Below, piece by piece: positions 1 to 5,402 of a DNA stretch of 5,662 nt (its first letter is position 1; each line of letters opens with the position of its first letter). Source of the DNA: Opitutia bacterium (lineage in GTDB: Bacteria; Verrucomicrobiota; Verrucomicrobiae; Opitutales; UBA953); assembly GCA_947488485.1 (NCBI GenBank), contig CANKZO010000155.1:1-5662 (forward strand). The letters are read 5' to 3'. The notes under the pieces are model-generated. The model was not told where the DNA came from. It did not search any database and saw only the letters and a list, made by a program, of their open reading frames with translations. The translations under genes and the position numbers were made by a program.

Positions 1-1
1 A

Positions 2-583
2 GGTGACGAACTCCACGCCGGCACTGAGCAGGTCTGGGATATCGTCCTGGCCGAACGCCTCGGCCATCTTGGCAAGCCGGTCATGTATGGCTTGGCCACG
101 GATGACTCCCATAATTACCACAGCACCGTGCCCAAGGCCAGTCTCTCGGGCCGCGGGTGGGTCATGGTCAAAGCGAAGCAGCTCGACGCGGCTTCGATTG
201 TCGCCGCCATGGAGAAGGGCGACTTCTACGCCTCGACCGGGATTGAGTTGAAGGCTTTGCAGTCTGGCGATGGGCGGATCGCCCTCGAGGTCAAGGCCGA
301 GGCCGGCGTCGAGTATGTGATCGAATTCATCGGCACCCGAAAGGGTTATGATCGCAAGACCGTCGCCGTGAAGGCCGCCGATGGCACTGAGCCGCGGGTC
401 ACCCGTAAGTATAGCGCGGATGTCGGGATAGTGCTGGCCGCCGTCAAAGGACCCAAGGCCGAGTATGTCCTCAAGGGCGATGAGCTTTACGTGCGAGCCC
501 GGGTGACCTCCACCAAGCCGATGAAGAGCTCGCCGGTCGGCGGTGAGGTGGAGATGGCGTGGACGCAGCCCATTGGCAGATGA
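2..583 (+). CDS. PHP-domain metal-dependent phosphoesterase-like protein, C-terminal part (5' end outside window)
   Basis: The frame is open from base 2 and ends at TGA 581-583, giving 193 residues with no start visible, so this is the end of a longer gene. Fragment residues 29-40 read YGLATDDSHNYH, which resembles the late metal-binding Asp/His motif of PHP-superfamily proteins. It is followed by GRGWVMVKA and then by GDFYASTG, a pattern typical of the end of the PHP domain in planctomycete and verrucomicrobial proteins. The last ~100 residues look like a beta-rich appended domain with KGDELYVRARV and the ending EMAWTQP, which I recognise from the same family. The N-terminal HxH motif expected of the family would lie upstream of the window. 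The exact substrate is unknown; such proteins are annotated as phosphoesterases or phosphatases by fold only. The gene converges on the minus-strand operon. Its final two codons and stop lie inside a heptamer repeat block, so the extreme C-terminus may be a recent repeat-derived end. Confidence 0.85.
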   Translation, partial: GDELHAGTEQVWDIVLAERLGHLGKPVMYGLATDDSHNYHSTVPKASLSGRGWVMVKAKQLDAASIVAAMEKGDFYASTGIELKALQSGDGRIALEVKAEAGVEYVIEFIGTRKGYDRKTVAVKAADGTEPRVTRKYSADVGIVLAAVKGPKAEYVLKGDELYVRARVTSTKPMKSSPVGGEVEMAWTQPIGR

Positions 584-609
584 CAGATGACGGAGGGCAG
601 AGGGCAGAT
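575..609. repeat. Heptamer tandem repeat, 5 degenerate units, overlapping the PHP gene stop
   Basis: Five consecutive 7-base units can be read: GGCAGAT, GACAGAT, GACGGAG, GGCAGAG, GGCAGAT (575-581, 582-588, 589-595, 596-602, 603-609), consensus GRCRGAK. The first nine bases are the last codons and stop (TGA 581-583) of the upstream coding frame, so the array begins inside the gene. This is the first of several repeat blocks in the convergent junction. Heptameric tandem repeats are known in cyanobacterial intergenic DNA (STRR sequences), but I have no evidence that these are related. Confidence 0.75.
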
Positions 610-619
610 GATCGCGCTA

Positions 620-643
620 GTTGATCGGTTGACCAGTTGGCCG
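620..643. repeat. Octamer tandem repeat, 3 degenerate units
   Basis: Three adjacent 8-base units are visible: GTTGATCG, GTTGACCA, GTTGGCCG, consensus GTTGRYCR. The block is short and degenerate, so on its own it could be chance. It gains weight because it sits among four other tandem blocks in the same 200-base junction. Confidence 0.5.
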
Positions 644-650
644 AAAATGA

Positions 651-678
651 GAGTATAGAGTATGGAGTATTGAGTATA
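651..678. repeat. Heptamer tandem repeat GAGTATN, 4 units
   Basis: Four perfectly phased units GAGTATA, GAGTATG, GAGTATT, GAGTATA (651-657, 658-664, 665-671, 672-678). The first six bases are identical in all four and only the seventh varies. This is the clearest array in the junction. Its AT-rich composition also contrasts with the GC-rich neighbouring DNA. Confidence 0.85.
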
Positions 679-691
679 GGGGGTGCCCAGG

Positions 692-728
692 TCCGGGTGG
701 CGGGTGGCAGCTCCGGGTGGCAGTTGGC
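692..728. repeat. GGGTGGC-type heptamer repeat with an interrupting hexamer
   Basis: GGGTGGC occurs at 695-701, 702-708 and 715-721, and a related AGTTGGC follows at 722-728. A 6-base AGCTCC separates the second and third units. The 10-base string TCCGGGTGGC is exactly repeated at 692-701 and 712-721. The block has the same 7-base period as its neighbours but an unrelated, GC-rich unit sequence. Confidence 0.65.
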
Positions 729-738
729 GGGATTGTCT

Positions 739-781
739 GATTCGGGCATCGATTCAGACATCTGTCATCGACTCAGTCATC
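739..781. repeat. 12-base tandem repeat, 3 units plus a 7-base partial unit
   Basis: Units are GATTCGGGCATC (739-750), GATTCAGACATC (751-762) and GACTCAGTCATC (770-781), consensus GAYTCRGNCATC. The 7-base TGTCATC (763-769) between the second and third looks like the 3' part of a unit. It is the last tandem block before the inverted repeat. Apart from these blocks and the inverted repeat, I see no gene or promoter in 584-828. Confidence 0.7.
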
Positions 782-786
782 TCCCC

Positions 787-825
787 GGTAGGGTTGCTAT
801 GTCGTGACGCGGTCCCGACCCTACC
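787..825. terminator. Inverted repeat between convergent genes; possible bidirectional terminator or interspersed palindrome
   Basis: GGTAGGGT (787-794) is matched exactly by its reverse complement ACCCTACC (818-825), leaving a 23-base loop. It lies four bases beyond the stop codon of the minus-strand operon and follows the plus-strand gene, the expected place for a terminator serving both. No clear run of T follows on either side, and the loop is long for a classical intrinsic terminator. It may instead be a copy of a dispersed palindromic repeat. Function is inferred from position only. Confidence 0.5.
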
Positions 826-828
826 TGA

Positions 829-1707
829 TTAGCGAAGGACGGTCTTGAGGAACGATAGCAACTCGGCGGTCGAGGGGTCGCCCGGGAGGCCGAGGTCGGC
901 GTTGATCTTGCCGTGATTCGTGTTCTGGGCGCCGTAGGCTTTGGCCGCGATGCCTTTTGAAGTCAGCGCTTTCTCCAGGCGCTTGGCCTGGTCGGGCGTG
1001 AGGGCGGCGGCTGCGTCGTAAAGGATGAGGAAGGGCGGGATACCTTTACCGGCGGCGACGTGGGTGGTCGCGGAATAGTCGGTCCAGAGTTCAGGCTTAC
1101 CGCCGAAGATTTCGCGGTGGCCGTATTTCGGTTCGGGCTTACCGGCGGCTTGGCGATTGTTGGTCGCTAGTTCGATGACCGCCGGAACGTCGAACGTATC
1201 GGCGTCGACCGGCACGCAGCCCTTGAACATCCCCAGAGACAGACCTACGGCCTTCAGCGGACGTTCGTCGATGGCCAGATAGGCGGCGAGCTGGGCGCCC
1301 GAGGAGTGTCCCATGATCACGATGCGGTTAGGGTCGCCGCCGAATTCGGCCGCGTGGTCATGTGTCCAGCGAAGCGATTTCGCGACATCAGCGAAGATCT
1401 CGTTCATCGGGATCGCGGAGACGTAGCGATGATTCGTCGAGACGAAGACATAGCCCAGGTCGGTGAAGAACTTCGGCTTCAGCTGCACGCTGGTCTTTTC
1501 GCCACCGCGCCAGCCGCCGCCGTGAATCCAGAAGATCACCGGCGCTGGCTTGGTAGATTTCGTCGACGGAGCGTAGACGTTCAGCGTTTGGCGTAACTCC
1601 GTCGTCCCGGCGTAGGGAATATCCGCCTTGGTCGGTGCGAGTGGGGCAGGGGTGTCGGCCGCGGAAACGAGGCTGAAGGCGGCGAGGAGCGGGAGGAGGG
1701 AGCGCAT
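829..1707 (-). CDS. Secreted alpha/beta hydrolase (esterase/lipase, BD-FAE-like)
   Basis: The 292-residue protein starts with a short signal peptide (MRSLLPLLAAFSLVSA, probable cut near residue 16), so it acts outside the cytoplasm. It has the alpha/beta-hydrolase oxyanion motif HGGGW at residues 62-66, the nucleophile elbow GHSSG at 133-137 (Ser135), and a C-terminal NHGKIN with the likely catalytic His265. These features match esterases of the carboxylesterase/BD-FAE type, often annotated as lipase or acetylxylan-esterase-like. The segment that should carry the catalytic Asp reads LILYDAAAALTPDQ (228-240 region): the acidic residue expected in the middle is alanine, and only Asp231 is nearby. 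Start is ATG at 1707-1705, nine bases after the stop of the upstream ceramidase-like gene, which suggests co-transcription as the last gene of the operon. No Shine-Dalgarno sequence is evident (CTGATTTCCCTCT before ATG). Substrate unknown; an ester on a glycan or lipid is plausible. Confidence 0.88.
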   Translation of the reverse strand: MRSLLPLLAAFSLVSAADTPAPLAPTKADIPYAGTTELRQTLNVYAPSTKSTKPAPVIFWIHGGGWRGGEKTSVQLKPKFFTDLGYVFVSTNHRYVSAIPMNEIFADVAKSLRWTHDHAAEFGGDPNRIVIMGHSSGAQLAAYLAIDERPLKAVGLSLGMFKGCVPVDADTFDVPAVIELATNNRQAAGKPEPKYGHREIFGGKPELWTDYSATTHVAAGKGIPPFLILYDAAAALTPDQAKRLEKALTSKGIAAKAYGAQNTNHGKINADLGLPGDPSTAELLSFLKTVLR

Positions 1708-1716
1708 AGAGGGAAA

Positions 1717-3201
1717 TCAGAGGCCCTTGAGCAGTTCGAGGGCTTGGGATTCAAAAGCCTTTTGCCATTCCGGGGCGACGAGACAGTCGCAGTCCTCTTG
1801 GGCGTAGCCCGTGTTCAGGCGCTGTTTCGCGGTAGGGGCGTAATAGATATAACCATTGGTATAGCCGGCGACGAAAGTGCCCGGCTGTCCGGCGGCCTGC
1901 TTGATGTTCATGCCGATCTCGCTCGTCAGCTCGCCAGGGAAGGTCACCAGACGGAAGTCGCCGACGCGCAGCGCGGTGAGTTCGACGTCGAGCGGCTTTT
2001 CCAGCGCCTTTTGATTATGGACGAGGTGCATCTTGAGCAGACCCAGATTCGTGTTGAGGCGGGTGATCTGCTCCATGATGGCGAGGTTGGCGAGATAGGT
2101 CTCCACGGCTAAGCGATTGTCCGCGTCCAACTTCGAGAGACTGTCTTTTCCGATGGAGCGTTCGTGCAAGTAGCTTTGGGCGGATTGTGAAGGGTAGTCC
2201 GGGTTGAGTTTCTGTTGCAGCAGGAGCGGCAGGAAAGACTTGAAGTTAAGGTTATTAGCCCGGAGCGATTGGGTGAGGCGCAGACGTTCCGCTTCCACCT
2301 TGGCGATACGGGCGGTCAGGTCGGATCCGCGGGGTAGGAGCATGTTCTGGCGGACGAAGCGAAGGGGGCTGTCCGCCTGGGTGGTTACCTTACGGGCGGC
2401 CCGGAGGACGCTGATTGCCAGCTGATTACCTAGTGGGGTGGCGTTGGCGGGCTGAGTGACGTGCTTATAACGGACGGGATTGATATCGCCGGCGCATCCT
2501 TGGATGAAGAAGGCCGTGCCACCGAGCTGTTCTTCGATGATGGCTGAGGCGACGCCGGGGAAGTCGGCTGAATTCCCGCTGCTCGGCGGATTCATGATGG
2601 GGTGGCAAGCGAAGTTGTAGACTAGTGCCAAATTGCTGCCGTCGAGTCGATCGAGGCGGAGCAGACCGATTTGCGGGTCGATAGCACCCACGCTGGCGAT
2701 TCCGGAATCATTGGGCAGCGAGTACGTTCGGCGCATGTCGACCTCGCTGCCGTCGCGCATGTGGATGCGGCGGTTCTCGCTGATGCCGCTTTCCTGTCCG
2801 CTGCCGCTGCCAGCCAGGACGGGGACGAGACGGGCGTGCGCCGACCTGATGACTTGGAAGCAGAGTTCCGGGAAATCTGCGCGGAGGGTGCCGTGGCAGT
2901 GGCTGGCATTGACCAGGAGGTTTTCGGGCGCCAAGCCCAGCTCCTTGGCCAAGCGGGCGCGGAGTTGCGGAAGGAAGTCGGACCGGATTCGTCCCAGTTC
3001 GCCGATCGCGACGGCGTCGATGGTCAGCAGCACGACGGATCGTTCGCCCTCTTTGAGCACGAGTGCCTTGGCGTGAAGCGTATCATGGACCGGGACCGTG
3101 CGGTCCGTGACATCGACCACCGCCGTACCTGCTTCGAGGGCGTACAGCCCCGGGCAGGCCAAGCCGACGAGAACAATGAAGGCAGGCAGGAGATGGTTCA
3201 C
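1717..3201 (-). CDS. Exported neutral/alkaline ceramidase-like protein (second of a tandem pair)
   Basis: The 494-residue protein starts with GTG (3201-3199), chosen because it gives a complete signal peptide (hydrophobic residues 4-20, probable cut near Ala21) and because no better in-frame start lies after the upstream stop. Family hallmarks appear in order: SHCHG at 100-104 (likely zinc ligands), ACHP at 199-201 (His200), DFPG at 213-216, QGCAGDINP at 234-242, FPGE at 421-424 (Glu424) and GYTNGYIYYAP at 446-456 (a Tyr ligand candidate). This fits the N-terminal catalytic domain of neutral/alkaline non-lysosomal ceramidases, but the C-terminal Ig-like domain of the ~650-750 residue enzymes is absent. 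In true ceramidases the GDVSP motif holds the serine nucleophile; here it is GDINP with Asn241, so classical ceramide hydrolysis is doubtful. Residues about 285-400 form a charged, helix-prone stretch that is much shorter in the neighbouring paralogue. It sits 17 nt downstream of that paralogue and has no visible Shine-Dalgarno sequence. Confidence 0.85.
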   Translation of the reverse strand: MNHLLPAFIVLVGLACPGLYALEAGTAVVDVTDRTVPVHDTLHAKALVLKEGERSVVLLTIDAVAIGELGRIRSDFLPQLRARLAKELGLAPENLLVNASHCHGTLRADFPELCFQVIRSAHARLVPVLAGSGSGQESGISENRRIHMRDGSEVDMRRTYSLPNDSGIASVGAIDPQIGLLRLDRLDGSNLALVYNFACHPIMNPPSSGNSADFPGVASAIIEEQLGGTAFFIQGCAGDINPVRYKHVTQPANATPLGNQLAISVLRAARKVTTQADSPLRFVRQNMLLPRGSDLTARIAKVEAERLRLTQSLRANNLNFKSFLPLLLQQKLNPDYPSQSAQSYLHERSIGKDSLSKLDADNRLAVETYLANLAIMEQITRLNTNLGLLKMHLVHNQKALEKPLDVELTALRVGDFRLVTFPGELTSEIGMNIKQAAGQPGTFVAGYTNGYIYYAPTAKQRLNTGYAQEDCDCLVAPEWQKAFESQALELLKGL

Positions 3202-3218
3202 TGAAGTAAGGTGATGTG

Positions 3219-4571
3219 TTATTTGACCTCGAGCAGCTGCTTCATCGCGTCGATGAGCACCGGCTCGACCTGCGGGGCGACGTTGGAAGACGTCGGGCCG
3301 ACTTCGTAGCCCCCTTGCTCGTAGGCGCAGGTGCTGCCGATGTAACCGGGGCCGTAATCGCCGTAGGCCGCGAGCGCGACGTGGAGATCGGGGCGCATTG
3401 CCTTCGCGGCGAGCTGGTATTCGACGAACAACTCGCCGGGCAGGTGCAGCATGCGGGAGGAGCCGACGCGCAGGCAGGTGATGTCGATCGCGTGGCCAGC
3501 TTCGTGGCGTTTCAGCCAGGCCAGTTGGTCACCGTAGGAAATGTAGCCCTTAGGGGTCGTCGCCTTCAGTTTCGCCACCAGTTCGTCGGCCTTCAGGTGG
3601 GTCGCAAGAGGCAGGCGGACCGGCACCGAGGTCCAACCGATATCCGCCGAGCCCAGGGGGGTCTTCACGGTCTTATCGAGGGCTTCCTTCATCCCGTCGG
3701 CCAGGCGGTTGGCCAAGGTCATGCGGTTCTCCCAGGCGCCGTCGTTATATTTGCCGGCCGTGATGTTACCGCCCGCTCCGTTGAAGTGCACGTGCAGCGT
3801 ATGCGGCCAGGATTGGCTGCGGATGAAGCGGGCGATGCCCGGGAAGTCCGGGCTTGGGTAGCCCAGGCGGTAGTAGCTCTGCGGGTGGCAGGCGTAGCTC
3901 GTGAGCACTGCGATCGGGCCGGTCTTGTCCCAGAAACTCAATGACGTGACGAGCGGATCGATGACCCCTTCCGGTTCGGCGCGCATCGCGGCGTTCTTGG
4001 TCGAGGACGTGCGCGTGAACTTCACCTTGCCGTCGGGACCGAGCAGGCGGCGCTGGCTGGCGACCTCCTTGACCGCGGCCTCTCCCCAGCCCCAGTGGGT
4101 GGCTTCGCGGGCGGTGGGCAGCGCGCGCTTGATCGCCTCGGCGGCGCGGGCGATGACCACGCGGTGGAAATCGCCCTCGAAGCGGGAGTAGCCCTTCACG
4201 CCCAGATCCTTGATGAGCTTTTCGGCCGTGAAATCGCAGCCCGGGGCGTCGTGCTGGTGGAGCGCGTGGACTGCGACGCGGGCGGGCGTGGTCCCGGCCG
4301 CCTGGGCGAGGGCGGCACGGAAGGCGTCATGGCCTTCGTTGGCGATGCCGATCCAATCCACGGCGCAGAGGACGATCGGCTCGCCGGAGCCCGTGATCAC
4401 CACGCCGCGGCAGCGGAGCGTCAGGTCATCGAGGCGCTTGACCGGATCGTAGGCCATCGCCGAACCGAGGGGCGGCGTGGCGTCGACATCGAAGGTCGCG
4501 ACCTTGACCGGTTCGGCGAAGCCGACGGCGGCGAGGGAGAGCAGGGCGGTGAGAAGACGGGTGGGTTTCAT
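3219..4571 (-). CDS. Exported neutral/alkaline ceramidase-like protein (first of a tandem pair)
   Basis: The 450-residue protein has a signal peptide ([19 protein letters not shown], probable cut after residue 19). It shares the family layout of the next gene: HQHDAPG at 105-111 (His105/His107 as likely zinc ligands), ACHP at 227-230 (His229), DFPG at 242-245, GAGGNITAG at 265-273, LPGE at 377-380 (Glu380), and a Tyr-rich [10 protein letters not shown] at 401-410. The probable metal site is therefore kept. The nucleophile motif is more diverged than in its neighbour: the Asp, Ser and Pro of GDVSP are Asn269, Thr271 and Ala272, so its chemistry may differ from true ceramidases. Like its paralogue it lacks the C-terminal extra domain. 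Hand counting shows one 60-base line inside the gene (4261-4320) at about 83% GC, well above lines sampled in the next gene. The ATG overlaps the stop of the LamG gene in an ATGA, indicating translational coupling. Such proteins are usually annotated as hypothetical or ceramidase-like; the substrate is unknown. Confidence 0.85.
   Translation of the reverse strand: MKPTRLLTALLSLAAVGFAEPVKVATFDVDATPPLGSAMAYDPVKRLDDLTLRCRGVVITGSGEPIVLCAVDWIGIANEGHDAFRAALAQAAGTTPARVAVHALHQHDAPGCDFTAEKLIKDLGVKGYSRFEGDFHRVVIARAAEAIKRALPTAREATHWGWGEAAVKEVASQRRLLGPDGKVKFTRTSSTKNAAMRAEPEGVIDPLVTSLSFWDKTGPIAVLTSYACHPQSYYRLGYPSPDFPGIARFIRSQSWPHTLHVHFNGAGGNITAGKYNDGAWENRMTLANRLADGMKEALDKTVKTPLGSADIGWTSVPVRLPLATHLKADELVAKLKATTPKGYISYGDQLAWLKRHEAGHAIDITCLRVGSSRMLHLPGELFVEYQLAAKAMRPDLHVALAAYGDYGPGYIGSTCAYEQGGYEVGPTSSNVAPQVEPVLIDAMKQLLEVK
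4568..4571 (-). other. ATGA stop/start overlap
   Basis: On the minus strand these four bases read ATGA: the ATG of the first ceramidase-like gene overlaps the TGA of the LamG gene. No convincing Shine-Dalgarno sequence precedes it (a GGA lies about 14 bases upstream, too far). Reinitiation by terminating ribosomes is a likely way to translate the downstream gene, which would tie the amounts of the two proteins together. Confidence 0.9.
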
Positions 4572-5401
4572 CGGCGTAAAGTTTCCACGCCTCCCGGCAG
4601 GGCGTGCAGGCGGGCGATCTCCTCGGGGGAAAGGGCGCGGTTCCAGACGGCGAGGTCATCCATCGAGCCGACATATGCGGCGCCGAGGACGAGGCGTATC
4701 GCGGCGGGGTTCCAGCCGAAGGTGAGGTCATGGCCTTGGATGACGCCGACCGATTTTCCGTCGACATGCAGGCGGGCGCGCGGCGGCGCGGCGTGGTCGT
4801 TGAGATGGTCGAGCACGAAGGCCACGTGCGTCCAGCGGTCGCGGCGGAACGGGGCCTGTTCCATCTTCACCATCGGGCGACGTTCGTCGGGGATCTGTTC
4901 CCAGCCGACCGCATCGGGATTCCAGAGGTGGTAGATCGGCCGGACGGCGAAACGGAAATGGCGCGGCGCATGGTCTTTGGACCACTCCAGGAAGATGAAG
5001 CCCTTCTTCACGTCGTCGCCGACGATCTGCACCGGATCGCAGTAGCCGGGTTCGAGGTCCTTGTCGGGGTCGAGTCGCAGCCAGACCGAGACCGTGGCCG
5101 ACCAGTCGGTCGTGCCGTAGGCGAGGGACTTGGAGGCGGCGAATTCGGGGCGGACCGCACCCTTCTTGGGAAAGACGAGGCAACCGCCGAACTTGCCATC
5201 GGTCGCGAGTCTCATCTCCGGTCCGGGCGTAGGCGACACCATCTTCCCGCTGGCGCGGACCCGACAGGCGGGGTCGTCGGCGGATGACGCGGCGTCGAAG
5301 CCGGTATCGAAGGGGGCGTGAAAGGTCAGCCCACGGCGCAGACCATCGTCGGCCAGGCAGGTCGCGGCGAGCAGGCAAAGCGCAGTCTTGAGGGCGGGCA
5401 T
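4568..5401 (-). CDS. Secreted LamG/concanavalin A-like domain protein
   Basis: The 277-residue protein begins with a signal peptide ([17 protein letters not shown], cut near residue 17) and then a single jelly-roll domain of the LamG/concanavalin A-like lectin type (Laminin_G_3-like). Supporting patterns are LTFHAPFD at 25-32, FGGCLVF at 71-77, [13 protein letters not shown] at 99-111, [11 protein letters not shown] at 188-198, ARLHVDGK at 209-216, and the family-typical ending [20 protein letters not shown] at 246-265. No hydrolase catalytic motif is visible, so binding of a glycan, or a structural role, is more likely than catalysis; the fold alone cannot separate them. Five cysteines (9, 15, 46, 74, 121) include three in the mature protein that could form a disulfide. 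The start lies one base after the stop of the DUF1080 gene. The bases before it (ACGCTCTAAG) have no Shine-Dalgarno match, so coupling to the upstream gene is probable. Confidence 0.85.
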   Translation of the reverse strand: MPALKTALCLLAATCLADDGLRRGLTFHAPFDTGFDAASSADDPACRVRASGKMVSPTPGPEMRLATDGKFGGCLVFPKKGAVRPEFAASKSLAYGTTDWSATVSVWLRLDPDKDLEPGYCDPVQIVGDDVKKGFIFLEWSKDHAPRHFRFAVRPIYHLWNPDAVGWEQIPDERRPMVKMEQAPFRRDRWTHVAFVLDHLNDHAAPPRARLHVDGKSVGVIQGHDLTFGWNPAAIRLVLGAAYVGSMDDLAVWNRALSPEEIARLHALPGGVETLRR

Positions 5402-5402
5402 C

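Noticed and set aside
471..761. Minus-strand open frame across the PHP gene end and the repeat region
   Set aside because: Half is antisense to the conserved PHP C-terminus and half translates the tandem repeats into Ser/Pro-rich low complexity; no start signal or family pattern.
575..781. CRISPR array
   Set aside because: Units are 7-12 bases and directly adjacent, with no ~30-base repeats or unique spacers and no cas genes.
3139..3201. Lipoprotein signal in the second ceramidase-like protein (Cys16)
   Set aside because: The residues before the cysteine are G-L-A, with Gly at the position where a lipobox needs Leu, Val or Ile; an ordinary signal peptide fits better.
2671..3204. Plus-strand open frame opposite the N-terminal half of the second ceramidase-like gene
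   Set aside because: It is antisense to the conserved metal-site motifs, and its translation shows no domain or export signal.
3216..4934. Long open frames on the plus strand (3216-3944 and 4095-4934)
   Set aside because: They lie opposite two genes with clear family motifs and signal peptides. High GC with third-position bias commonly leaves such antisense frames open, and their translations show no recognisable domain.
4604..5378. Other open frames across the LamG gene (plus strand 4604-5287, minus strand 4728-5378)
   Set aside because: Their translations are composition-driven (Arg/Pro- or Gly/Ala/Asp-rich), while the overlapping LamG frame has a signal peptide and conserved domain pattern.
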